Assembly: GCF_020176695.1 (NCBI RefSeq)
Contig: NZ_JAIWIA010000005.1
Span: forward strand, 62,001-126,000
DNA from: Massilia sp. MS-15
GTDB lineage: Bacteria > Pseudomonadota > Gammaproteobacteria > Burkholderiales > Burkholderiaceae_D
Reading direction: 5' to 3'
Length of the DNA: 64,000 nt
How positions within the stretch are numbered: the stretch's first letter is position 1; each line of letters starts with the position of its first letter. The notes below the pieces were generated by a model. That model was not told the DNA's origin, searched no databases, and saw nothing but the letters and a program-made list of their open reading frames with translations. A program made the position numbers and the translations under genes. Below are positions 47,016 through 55,877 of the stretch, in pieces.

Positions 47016-47735
47016 ATGCAGACCATCGAACTCGACCCGACCCTGTCTTCCACCCTCGAGCAGGCGCGCCAGCCTGGACTGACCCTCGTCATCGGCAACA
47101 AGAACGTGTCGTCCTGGTCGATGCGCCCATGGGTGGCGGCGGTGGCGTTCGGGATCCCGTTCACCGAGGTGCGCGTGCTGCTCGACCAGCCGGAGACCGC
47201 CGCCAACATCGCGCGCTATTCGCATGCCGGCCGGGTGCCGGTGCTGCTGGCGGGCGAGATGACGATCTGGGACAGCCTGGCGATCGTCGAGTACCTGGCC
47301 GAGCAGTTCCCGGACAAGCACATGTGGCCGCAGGACGTGGCCGCGCGCGCGCTGGCGCGCTCGATCGTGGCCGAGATGCACTCGGGCTTCGCCGAGCTGC
47401 GCAGCGCGATGTCGATGAACATCCAGGCGCGCCTGCCGGGCCGTGGACGCACGCCGGGCGCCCAGGCCGACATCGGCCGGATCTGCGAGATCTGGGAAGA
47501 CTGCCTGGCACGCTTCGGCCACCACGGCTTCCTGTTCGGCGATTTTTCCATCGCCGACGCCTTCTATGCGCCGGTGGTGTGCCGCTTCAAGACCTACGGG
47601 GTGGCGCTGGCGCCGGCGCTGCAGGCCTATTGCGATCGTGTGCTGGCCCACCCGGCGGTGGCGCGCTGGGTCGACGAGGCGATGCGCGAGATCGATCCGA
47701 CCCCGCAGCACGACATCGACCTGCCGCGGGAGTGA
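47016..47735 (+). CDS. Glutathione S-transferase family protein
   Basis: 239 residues from the ATG at 47016, which has AGGA just upstream; an ATG at 46995 would add seven residues. The N-terminal thioredoxin-like domain has IGNKNVSSWSMRPWVA with the catalytic serine and RVPVLLAGEMTIWDSLAIVEYLAE for glutathione binding; a helical C-terminal domain follows. It resembles the YfcF-like group. Its TGA overlaps the ATG of the CCA-adding enzyme gene. Confidence 0.92.
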   Translation: MQTIELDPTLSSTLEQARQPGLTLVIGNKNVSSWSMRPWVAAVAFGIPFTEVRVLLDQPETAANIARYSHAGRVPVLLAGEMTIWDSLAIVEYLAEQFPDKHMWPQDVAARALARSIVAEMHSGFAELRSAMSMNIQARLPGRGRTPGAQADIGRICEIWEDCLARFGHHGFLFGDFSIADAFYAPVVCRFKTYGVALAPALQAYCDRVLAHPAVARWVDEAMREIDPTPQHDIDLPRE

Positions 47736-48967
47736 TGGTGGCCGGCCGCATGCGCAGCTACGTGGTCGGTGGCGCCGTACGCGATGGCCTGCTCGGGCGT
47801 CCCGTGACCGACCGCGACCACGTGGTGGTCGGCGCCACCCCGCAGGACATGCTGGCGCTGGGCTACCGCCCGGTGGGCAAGGATTTCCCGGTCTTCCTGC
47901 ATCCCGACACGCATGAGGAATACGCGCTGGCGCGCACCGAGCGCAAGACCGCGCCGGGCTACCATGGCTTCGTGTTCCATACCTCGCCCGAGGTCACGCT
48001 GGAAGAAGACCTGGTGCGGCGCGACCTCACCATCAACGCCATGGCGCGCGCCGAGGATGGCAGCATCGTCGACCCCTACGGCGGCCAGGCCGACCTGCGC
48101 GGGCGCGTCTTCCGCCACGTCTCGGGGGCCTTTGCCGAAGACCCGGTGCGCATCCTGCGCCTGGCGCGCTTTGCCGCGCGTTTCCCGGAGTTCCGGGTGC
48201 ACGCATCGACCCTGGCCCTGATGCGCGCGATGGTCGCGGCGGGGGAGGCCGACGCCCTGGTGCCGGAGCGGGTCTGGCAGGAACTGGCGCGCGGGCTGAT
48301 GGAGGAGCGGCCCTCGCGCATGTTCGCGGTGCTGCGCGACTGCGGCGCGCTGGCGCGCATCCTGCCCGAACTCGATGCGCTGTGGGAGCGGCAGCCGCCG
48401 CAACAGGACACGGCCAGCGCCCCGCCCGCCATGCGCGTGCTCGACCATGGGGCGGCACTGGGGCTGCCGCTCGAGGTGCGGTTTGCCGCCCTGCTGCAGG
48501 ACCTCGACCGGGACCCCGCGGCCGGCGTCCAGCTGGTGATGGCCGTCTGCCAGCGCCTGAAGGTGCCCAACGAATGCCGCGACCTGGCCCAGATGAGCGC
48601 CCGCGAGCGCGACGGGGTGAGGAATGCCCTGGCGCTGCCGCCGGACGGCATCGTCGGCCTGTTCGAGCGCTGCGATGCCTTCCGCAAGCCGGAACGCTTC
48701 GTCCGGATGCTGCAGGCCTGCGCCTGCGCCTGCGCCGGGGACAGCCACGCAGGAGAGGCGGCGCGGGTGCCGGACCTCGGGCAGCAGCCCGGGCTGCAGA
48801 ACCTTGAGCAGCAGCCCAGGCTACTGCGGGCGCTGGACGCGGCGCGCGCCGTCAACGCCGGCGAGATCGCCGCACGCTGCGCGGACCGGCGCGAGCGCAT
48901 CCCCGCAGCGGTGCACGCGGCCCGCGTGGCGGCGGTCGAGGCAGCGCTACAGGACGTGCGCGACTGA
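47735..48967 (+). CDS. cca: CCA tRNA nucleotidyltransferase with degenerate HD region
   Basis: 410 residues. Adds the 3' CCA to tRNAs. The nucleotidyltransferase head has YVVGGAVRDGLLG (about 6-18), the acidic metal site TDRDHVVVG, and RRDLTINAMA; the neck and body (AEDPVRILRLARFAARFP) follow. In the C-terminal HD region the histidine of the metal-binding HD is a glutamine (LLQDLDRD near 253), so phosphohydrolase activity is probably absent. A short tandem repeat (near 48781 and 48808) adds a low-complexity insert. The start overlaps the GST stop. Confidence 0.93.
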   Translation: MVAGRMRSYVVGGAVRDGLLGRPVTDRDHVVVGATPQDMLALGYRPVGKDFPVFLHPDTHEEYALARTERKTAPGYHGFVFHTSPEVTLEEDLVRRDLTINAMARAEDGSIVDPYGGQADLRGRVFRHVSGAFAEDPVRILRLARFAARFPEFRVHASTLALMRAMVAAGEADALVPERVWQELARGLMEERPSRMFAVLRDCGALARILPELDALWERQPPQQDTASAPPAMRVLDHGAALGLPLEVRFAALLQDLDRDPAAGVQLVMAVCQRLKVPNECRDLAQMSARERDGVRNALALPPDGIVGLFERCDAFRKPERFVRMLQACACACAGDSHAGEAARVPDLGQQPGLQNLEQQPRLLRALDAARAVNAGEIAARCADRRERIPAAVHAARVAAVEAALQDVRD

Positions 48968-49032
48968 AAAAGCCGGGTTTTGCTATCCTTCTCCAGGTCA
49001 AGAATGTGAAACCGATGTAAACGGAGGAGAAG

Positions 49033-50607
49033 ATGGTTGCCGTGCTGGCGCAGCGCGTAGCGAGCTCGACCCCGCGGCGCCGCCTGCAGCTTGCCGGCCT
49101 GGCCGTGCTGGTCCTCGCCCTGCTGCTCGCTTTCCTGTATATCCGCTCGGAAGCGGCCGATCCCGAAGTCCGCAACGACGTCATGCTGAGCCTGCGCGAA
49201 CTCGAAAAGCTCGACGCCGAGTGGGATGCCAACATCCTGCGCGCCCACATCGGTCGGGCGCCCGCCACCCCCCAGCTCACCACCCAGCTGCCGCGCATGC
49301 GCGAGCTGGTGGCGCGGCTGGGCGAGACGGTCCCCGAAACAGGCAGCGTCCCGGTAGGCGCCGCCTACACGCAGCTGCGCGAAGCCCTGCAGCGCAAGGA
49401 AGTGCTGGCGACACAGTTCGCGCGCCACAATCCGCCGCTGCGCGACGCCCTGACTTACCTGCCGCCGGCCGTGGCCGACCTCAAGACCGAACTGGGTGGC
49501 ATCGAAGGTGCGCTGGCGCCGGCGCGCCTGGTGGTGCGGCTGGATGCCTCGCTGAATGCCCTGTTGAGCGAAATCCTGCGCTATAACGTGGCGCCGAGCC
49601 CGGCACTGGCGGCGCGCATCGACGAGACCCTGGGCGACATCGCGGCGCAGGAGATCGCGTTCTCGCCAGCCGTGGTCGAGAAGATGGATGCGATCATCAA
49701 GGCCGCGCGCGTGATCCTGGAAAAGCGGCCGCTGGGCAACCGGCTCGAGGCGCAGATCGCCAGCGCCGCCCTCGACACGGCCCTGGACCGACTGGGGCGC
49801 GAGTTCACGCGCTCGTTCGACGCCGCGCTGGCCGTGCGCGAACGCTATCGCGGCTACCTGTTCGCCTACTCGGCCGTGCTGTTGATGCTGCTGGCCTATG
49901 CCGGCATGCGGCTGCGGCGCAGCTACCGCATCATCGGCGAGGTCAACCAGCGCCTGCAGGCGGCCAACGAAACCCTCGAGCAGCGTGTGGCCGAACGCAC
50001 CGCCGAGCTGGAGACGCAGTCGAAGCAGCTCGAGCGCCTGGCCCAGCACGACAGCCTGACCGGCCTGATCAACTACCGCCAGCTGACCCGCCTGCTGGAA
50101 CGGGCGCTGGCGCGCGCCAACCGGCGCGACTCGGTGGTGGTCATCATGTTCATCGACCTGGACGGCTTCAAGGCGGTGAACGACACCTATGGCCACGCCA
50201 CCGGCGACCTGGTGCTGCAGATGGTCGCGCGCCGGGTGCAGGAAAAGCTGCGCGCCGAGGATGCGCTGGCGCGCCTCGGCGGCGACGAGTTCGTCATCAT
50301 GCTGGAAGAAGTCGCCTCGCGCGAAGGCGCGCTGCGGGTGGCCCAGCTGGCCCTGGACCAGATCAGGTCGGTAACCGAGGCGGATGGCAATCCGGTGGCG
50401 ATTTCCGCCAGTATCGGCATTTCGAGCGCACGCGGGCATGAGGCCGCGGCGCGCGGCTCGGCGGCCCTGCTGGCCGAAGCGGACAAGGCCATGTACGAGG
50501 CCAAGCAGTCGGGCAAGGGCGTCTTCGTCATCAGCCCGCAGGCCCAGTGGCCCGCGCTGCCCGCAGTCCCGGAGGGCGGCGGCCACGAACGGAATCGGCT
50601 AGAATAG
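49033..50607 (+). CDS. Diguanylate cyclase with periplasmic sensor domain
   Basis: 524 residues. A transmembrane helix (about 19-37), a helical periplasmic domain of about 235 residues (40-275), a second helix (about 276-295), a coiled coil (300-340), and a GGDEF domain (345-510). The active-site motif GGDEF is intact, and RAED five residues before it is the inhibitory I-site (RxxD). It should make cyclic di-GMP with product feedback. The sensor domain is not a known PAS or CHASE domain by eye. There is no EAL domain. Confidence 0.92.
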   Translation: MVAVLAQRVASSTPRRRLQLAGLAVLVLALLLAFLYIRSEAADPEVRNDVMLSLRELEKLDAEWDANILRAHIGRAPATPQLTTQLPRMRELVARLGETVPETGSVPVGAAYTQLREALQRKEVLATQFARHNPPLRDALTYLPPAVADLKTELGGIEGALAPARLVVRLDASLNALLSEILRYNVAPSPALAARIDETLGDIAAQEIAFSPAVVEKMDAIIKAARVILEKRPLGNRLEAQIASAALDTALDRLGREFTRSFDAALAVRERYRGYLFAYSAVLLMLLAYAGMRLRRSYRIIGEVNQRLQAANETLEQRVAERTAELETQSKQLERLAQHDSLTGLINYRQLTRLLERALARANRRDSVVVIMFIDLDGFKAVNDTYGHATGDLVLQMVARRVQEKLRAEDALARLGGDEFVIMLEEVASREGALRVAQLALDQIRSVTEADGNPVAISASIGISSARGHEAAARGSAALLAEADKAMYEAKQSGKGVFVISPQAQWPALPAVPEGGGHERNRLE

Positions 50608-50639
50608 CGCCTATGTTGCACCGCACAAAAGGAATCCGC

Positions 50640-51296
50640 ATGCTGGACAATCGCCTGGCCCGTTGGCTGAAGGGCCTCGGCGGCAAGGGCAAGCCCGGCC
50701 GGCCGACCGTACTCGTGAAGGAACTGGGCGAACGCGATCGCCGCCGCATCCTGCGTCATTTCCTGGCGCTGGACGACAGCGACCGCCTGCTGCGCTTCGG
50801 CAGCATCATTTCCGACGAGGCGATCACGAAGTATGTCGGCAAGATCGACTTCAGCCACGACATCGTGTTCGGCGTGGTGAACCGCGTGTTCCAGCTGGTG
50901 GGCGTGGGGCACCTGGCCTTCGCCAAGGCCGATGGCGGCAAGCCGACCCAGAAGACGCGGGTGGCGGAATTCGGGGTGTCGGTGTCGAAGTCGGCGCGCG
51001 GGCAGGGCGTCGGCTCGCGCCTGTTCCAGCGGGCGGCCATCCATTGCCGCAACGCGGACGTGGACACCCTGTACATGCAATGCCTGACCTCGAACCAGAC
51101 CATGATGCACATCGCGCGCAAGGCAGGCATGGAAATCAAGCGCGAACATGGCGAGGCGGACGCCTACCTGCAGCTGCCGCCGCCCAGCCCGGCGAGCGTG
51201 ATGGCCGAGGCGCTGGAAGAGCAGTGGGCGATGATCGACTACAACGTCAAGGCGAATGCGCGCGCTGCCGTGAAGTGGTTGTCGCCCAAGAAGTAG
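50640..51296 (+). CDS. GNAT-family acetyltransferase
   Basis: 218 residues from MLDNRLARW, chosen for AAAGGA 6 bases upstream; an ATG at 50613 is a less likely start. The acetyl-CoA binding motif is SARGQGVGSRLFQRAA near residues 120-135, and the segment NADVDTLYMQCLTSNQTMMHIARKAGM is typical of the fold. Substrate unknown. The TAG stop is the second to fourth base of the repeat at 51293. Confidence 0.86.
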   Translation: MLDNRLARWLKGLGGKGKPGRPTVLVKELGERDRRRILRHFLALDDSDRLLRFGSIISDEAITKYVGKIDFSHDIVFGVVNRVFQLVGVGHLAFAKADGGKPTQKTRVAEFGVSVSKSARGQGVGSRLFQRAAIHCRNADVDTLYMQCLTSNQTMMHIARKAGMEIKREHGEADAYLQLPPPSPASVMAEALEEQWAMIDYNVKANARAAVKWLSPKK

Positions 51297-51476
51297 GGTG
51301 GGCGGCTGTACCCGGCACGACGGGCCGCCGCGCTGCTTGAAGCCGCCCACGCGTTCAGGCGGGGCTGCTGCTGGCGCTGTTGCTGCCGGGGACCGGCTCC
51401 TCGCCTGCTTGCTGGACGCGTGGGCGGCGTCGAGGTCGCGGCGGCTCGCGCTCACGGGTGGAGCCGCCCACCCCAC
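51293..51476. repeat. Full copy of a palindromic intergenic repeat
   Basis: The same four-module plan as at 44070: GTAGGGTGGGCGGC, GCCGCCCACGCGT, ACGCGTGGGCGGC, and GCCGCCCACCCCAC (one base changed at the right end). The left end gives the TAG stop (51294-51296) of the acetyltransferase gene. The middle spacer differs from the 44070 copy, so the conserved parts are the module ends. Confidence 0.85.
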
Positions 51477-51484
51477 AGAGGCGC

Positions 51485-52000
51485 TCAGCCGGCGACCGGC
51501 AGCGCCGTGGTTTCCTTGATCCGCTGTAGCGCAAAACTCGACTTCACGTCCAGCACCGCGGGGTGCTTGAGCAGCGTGCCCATCATGAAGCGCGAGAAGT
51601 GGTCCATGTCTTCCACGTGCACGCGCAGCAGGAAATCCATCTCGCCCGTCATCGCATAGCAGGCCACCACTTCCGGCCAGGTACCCACCGACACCGCGAA
51701 ATCGTTGCGCGGCGAGGTCGCCGGCAGGCTGGGCGCACCGCGCGCGCCACCCGCCACTTCGCTGTGCTTTTCCAGGCGCACGTTCACGTAGGCCAGCAGC
51801 CCCAGCCCGATCTTGTCCGGGTCCACCAGCGCCACGTACTGGCGGATCACGCCGGCTTCTTCCAGGCGCTTGATGCGCCGCAGGCAAGGCGAGGGCGAGA
51901 GGTTGACCCGCTCGGCCACGTCCTGGTTCGACAGCCGGCCATCGGTCTGCAGCACCGCCAGGATCTTGCGGTCGGTCTTGTCGAGCTCGATTCTTGACAT
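51485..52000 (-). CDS. Lrp/AsnC-family transcriptional regulator
   Basis: 171 residues. The N-terminal helix-turn-helix (DKTDRKILAVLQTDGRLSNQDVAERVNLSPSPCLRRIKRLEE, about 7-48) precedes an effector-binding RAM domain with EVVACYAMTGEMDFLLRVHVEDM. It is divergent from the indolepyruvate oxidoreductase gene; the gap of 181 bases is A+T-rich. Control of that gene, with an amino acid as effector, is likely by position. Confidence 0.93.
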   Translation of the reverse strand: MSRIELDKTDRKILAVLQTDGRLSNQDVAERVNLSPSPCLRRIKRLEEAGVIRQYVALVDPDKIGLGLLAYVNVRLEKHSEVAGGARGAPSLPATSPRNDFAVSVGTWPEVVACYAMTGEMDFLLRVHVEDMDHFSRFMMGTLLKHPAVLDVKSSFALQRIKETTALPVAG

Positions 52001-52181
52001 GTTTTCCTCGGTGGATTCGCGAACACGGCAATTTTATTGCGCAAATCATTTGGTGGGGGGAATTGTTTGGAATTTAATGCCGGAGGGGCCGGACTATACT
52101 GTGCGGCTTGCGGCAGCGCCCCATGGCCAACAAGAGCCCTGTGCCTGCCGCAGCCCTCGCGACAGTTGACGGAGACACCCC

Positions 52182-55100
52182 ATGAACGCACCCCTCGAGC
52201 GCGCCGAGCTGGCGCTGCCCCAGCACGACATCAGCCTTGACGACAAGTGGACTTTGGCCCGCGGCCGCGCGTTCATGACCGGCACCCAGGCCCTGATCCG
52301 CCTGCCCATGCTCCAGCGCGAGCGCGACCTCAAGGCCGGCCTGAACACCGCCGGCTACATCACCGGCTACCGCGGCTCGCCGGTCACCGCCGTCGACCAG
52401 ACCGCGATGAAGGCGAAGAAGCACCTCGACGCCCACCACGTGAAGTTCCACCCGGGCATGAACGAAGACCTGGCGGCCACCGCCGTCTGGGGTACCCAGC
52501 AGACCAACCTGTACAAGGACGCCAAGTACGACGGCGTGTTTGCCATGTGGTACGGCAAGGGCCCGGGCGTGGACCGCTGCGGCGACGTTTTTAAACATGG
52601 CAACAACGCCGGCTCCTCGCAGCATGGCGGCGTGCTGGTACTGGCCGGCGACGACCACGCGGCCAAGTCCTCGTCCACCGCGCACCAGTCCGACCACATC
52701 CTGACCGCCTGCGGCATCCCGGTGCTGTACCCGTCGTCGGTCCAGGAATACCTCGACTACGGCCTGCACGCCTGGGCGATGAGCCGCTACACCGGCCTGT
52801 GGGTGTCGATGAAGTGCGTGACCGACGTCATCGAATCGGGCGCCGTGGTCGACCTCGACCCGGACCGCGTGCAGATCAAGCTGCCCACCGACTTCGCACT
52901 GCCCGAGGGCGGCCTGAACATCCGCTGGCCGGACGCCGTGCTGGACCAGGAAGTCCGCATGAACAACCATAAATGGTATGCGGCCCTGGCCTATGCCCGT
53001 GCGAACAAGCTGAACAGGATCATCTGGGACAGCCCGCAGCCGAAGATCGGCATCATCACGGCCGGCAAGAGCTATGTGGACACGCGCCAGGCCTTGGCCG
53101 ACCTCGGCATCGACGAGGAGGCGGCACGCGATATTGGCATCCGCCTCTATAAAATCGGCATGACCTGGCCGCTCGAATCGGAAGGCGTGCATGCGTTCGC
53201 GCGCGGCCTGGACGAGATCCTGGTGGTCGAAGAGAAGCGGCAAGTGCTGGAATACGCGCTCAAGGAAGCGCTGTACAACTTGCCGGACGGCGAACGTCCA
53301 CGCGTGGTCGGCAAGTTCGACGACACCGGCGAATGGAGCAACCGCGACCGCAAGGGCCACGGCGACTGGCTGCTGCCCGCCACCTACGAGCTGAGCCCGG
53401 CGCAGATCGCGCGCGCCATCGCCTCGCGCATTTCGCACTACTGCGCCGGCCACCCGGTGGAGCAACGCGTGAAGCAGCGCATCGCCTACCTGGAAAACAA
53501 GGAGCTGGTGCTCAAGTCCATTCCGGCCAAGGCCAACCCGCAGACCGACCGCATTCCCTATTTCTGCTCGGGCTGCCCGCACAACAGTTCCACCAAAGTG
53601 CCTGAAGGCTCGCGCGCCATGGCCGGCATCGGCTGCCACTACATGGTGCTGTGGATGGACCGCGAGACCTCCACCTTCACCCACATGGGCGCGGAAGGAA
53701 CGACCTGGATCGGGCAGTCCCCGTTCACCGACGAGAAGCACGTGTTCGTGAACCTGGGTGACGGCACCTACTTCCACTCGGGCATCCTGGCGATCCGCGC
53801 GGCGGTGGCGGCCAAGGTCAACATCACCTACAAGATCCTGTACAACGATGCCGTGGCCATGACCGGCGGCCAGAACGTGGATGGTCCGCTCGACCCGGGC
53901 ATGATCACGCGCCAGATCGCCGCCGAAGGCGTGCGCCCGATCATCGTCGTCACCGACGAACCCGGCAAATACCCGGCCGACTATGCCTGGGCCGAAGGCG
54001 TCACCGTGCGCCACCGCGCCGAGCTGATGGACGTGCAGAAGGAACTGCGCGAGATGCCGGGCGTCTCGGCCGTGATCTACGACCAGACCTGCGCGTCTGA
54101 AAAGCGCCGTCGCCGGAAAAAAGGCGAGTTCCCCGACCCGGCCAAGCGCGCCGTCATCAACGAAGCCGTCTGCGAAGGCTGCGGCGACTGCTCGGTGCAG
54201 TCGAACTGCCTGTCGGTCGAGCCGCTGGAAACGGAACTGGGCCGCAAGCGCCAGATCAACCAGTCCTCCTGCAACAAGGATTTCTCCTGCGTCTCGGGCT
54301 TCTGCCCGAGCTTCGTCACCGTCGAAGGCGGCGGCCTGAAGAAGCCCAAGAAAGCGGCGACTGCCGAGGCCACGCCGCCGGCACTGCCGATGCCGGCCAT
54401 CCCGCAGGTCGCCGAACCCTTCGGCATCCTGGTCGCCGGTGTCGGCGGCACCGGTGTCGTCACCGTCGGCCAGATCCTGGCGATGGCGGCCCACGTGGAA
54501 GGCAAGGGCGCCGTCGTGCTCGACCAGTCCGGCCTGGCCCAGAAAGGCGGCCCGGTGATGTCGCACGTGCGCCTGGCCGAACACCAGGCCGACCTGCACT
54601 CGACCCGCGTCGGCACCGGCAGCGCCGACCTCGTGATCGGCTGCGACCAGATCGTCGCCGCCTCGCGCGACGCCCTGAGCCGCATGGGCGAGGACCGCAC
54701 CTGGGCCGCCGTGAATTCCACCGGCGCCACCACCGCGGCCTTCGTGAAGAACCCGGACTGGCAGTTCCCGGCCGAGGGCTCGAAGGGCGCCATCGTGCAG
54801 GCCTGCGGCGAGGGCAATGTGGACTTCGTCGATGCCGGCAGGATCGCCACCGCCCTGATGGGCGATGCGATCGCCACCAATATGTTCATGCTGGGCTATG
54901 CCTTCCAGAAGGGCCGCGTGCCCCTGACGGAAGCCTCGCTGCTCAAGGCGATCGAGCTGAACGGCGTCTCGGTGCCCTTCAACAAGGCCGCCTTCCACTG
55001 GGGCCGCAGCGCCGCCCACGACCTGGCCGCGGTGAACAAGCTGGCCACGCCGAGCCAGGTGATCGAGTTCAAGCGCGCCGAGAGCCTGGACGACATCATC

Positions 55101-55736
55101 GCCCGCCGCGTCGCGCTGCTCACCGCCTACCAGGACGCCGCCTATGCCGCGCAGTACAAGGCTTTTGTGGACCAGGTACGCGCCGCGGAAGCGAAGCTGG
55201 GCAAGGGCAGCCGCCTGACCGAATCGGTCGCGCGCTACTTCTACAAGCTGATGGCCTACAAGGACGAGTACGAAGTCGCGCGCCTGCATACCGATCCGGC
55301 GTTCAAGGCCAAGATCGCGAACATGTTCGAAGGCGACATCAAGCTGAAGTTCCACCTGGCGCCGCCGCTGCTGGCGAAACACGACAAGGAAGGCCGCGCG
55401 CTGAAGCAGGAGTATGGTTCCTGGATGATGGGGGCCTTCGGCGTGCTGGCGAAGCTGAAGCGCCTGCGCGGCACGCCGTTCGACGTGTTCGGCTACAGCG
55501 CCGAGCGCCGCACCGAGCGCGCCCTGATCGGCGACTACCGCCGCACCGTGGAAGCGCTGCTGCCGAAGCTGGACGCCGGCAACCTGCAGCAGGCGGTCGC
55601 CATCGCCAGCATCCCGGAAGACATCCGCGGCTATGGCCATGTGAAGGAGCGCCACCTGAAGGCGGCCAAGCAGAAGGAAGCGGCACTGGTCGCGGCCTTC
55701 CATGGCCTGCCCGCCGCCACGGCACGCGCGGCCTGA
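52182..55736 (+). CDS. Indolepyruvate ferredoxin oxidoreductase, fused long form
   Basis: 1184 residues in a single chain. The N-terminal part carries the thiamine pyrophosphate regions (HHVKFHPGMNEDLAATAVWG, SQHGGVLVLAGDDHAAKSS, and later GDGTYFHSGILAIRAA). A short [4Fe-4S] module follows at about residues 663-700, with CEGCGDCSVQSNC and further cysteines. Then comes the gamma-like domain with VGGTGVVTVGQI (near 750), and a C-terminal helical domain. It oxidises aryl pyruvates from aromatic amino acid breakdown and reduces ferredoxin. Long forms of this kind are frequent in aerobic proteobacteria. Confidence 0.93.
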   Translation: MNAPLERAELALPQHDISLDDKWTLARGRAFMTGTQALIRLPMLQRERDLKAGLNTAGYITGYRGSPVTAVDQTAMKAKKHLDAHHVKFHPGMNEDLAATAVWGTQQTNLYKDAKYDGVFAMWYGKGPGVDRCGDVFKHGNNAGSSQHGGVLVLAGDDHAAKSSSTAHQSDHILTACGIPVLYPSSVQEYLDYGLHAWAMSRYTGLWVSMKCVTDVIESGAVVDLDPDRVQIKLPTDFALPEGGLNIRWPDAVLDQEVRMNNHKWYAALAYARANKLNRIIWDSPQPKIGIITAGKSYVDTRQALADLGIDEEAARDIGIRLYKIGMTWPLESEGVHAFARGLDEILVVEEKRQVLEYALKEALYNLPDGERPRVVGKFDDTGEWSNRDRKGHGDWLLPATYELSPAQIARAIASRISHYCAGHPVEQRVKQRIAYLENKELVLKSIPAKANPQTDRIPYFCSGCPHNSSTKVPEGSRAMAGIGCHYMVLWMDRETSTFTHMGAEGTTWIGQSPFTDEKHVFVNLGDGTYFHSGILAIRAAVAAKVNITYKILYNDAVAMTGGQNVDGPLDPGMITRQIAAEGVRPIIVVTDEPGKYPADYAWAEGVTVRHRAELMDVQKELREMPGVSAVIYDQTCASEKRRRRKKGEFPDPAKRAVINEAVCEGCGDCSVQSNCLSVEPLETELGRKRQINQSSCNKDFSCVSGFCPSFVTVEGGGLKKPKKAATAEATPPALPMPAIPQVAEPFGILVAGVGGTGVVTVGQILAMAAHVEGKGAVVLDQSGLAQKGGPVMSHVRLAEHQADLHSTRVGTGSADLVIGCDQIVAASRDALSRMGEDRTWAAVNSTGATTAAFVKNPDWQFPAEGSKGAIVQACGEGNVDFVDAGRIATALMGDAIATNMFMLGYAFQKGRVPLTEASLLKAIELNGVSVPFNKAAFHWGRSAAHDLAAVNKLATPSQVIEFKRAESLDDIIARRVALLTAYQDAAYAAQYKAFVDQVRAAEAKLGKGSRLTESVARYFYKLMAYKDEYEVARLHTDPAFKAKIANMFEGDIKLKFHLAPPLLAKHDKEGRALKQEYGSWMMGAFGVLAKLKRLRGTPFDVFGYSAERRTERALIGDYRRTVEALLPKLDAGNLQQAVAIASIPEDIRGYGHVKERHLKAAKQKEAALVAAFHGLPAATARAA

Positions 55737-55758
55737 TCTTGCGTTAATTCTCGCGCCC

Positions 55759-55808
55759 ATGCCAGGAAGGCAAGCCGTCCAGCGCGGTCTGTCTTCCTGG
55801 CATTTTTT
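55759..55808 (+). terminator. Intrinsic terminator after the indolepyruvate oxidoreductase gene
   Basis: ATGCCAGGAAG and CTTCCTGGCAT form an 11-bp stem with a 23-base loop, followed by six T residues. It starts 23 bases past the stop. Confidence 0.88.
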
Positions 55809-55877
55809 GTTGTCGATCAGAATAACTGTTACAGTTGGTTGCACTCCGCGCCAAGGCCGGCGTCTATAATCGGACGC

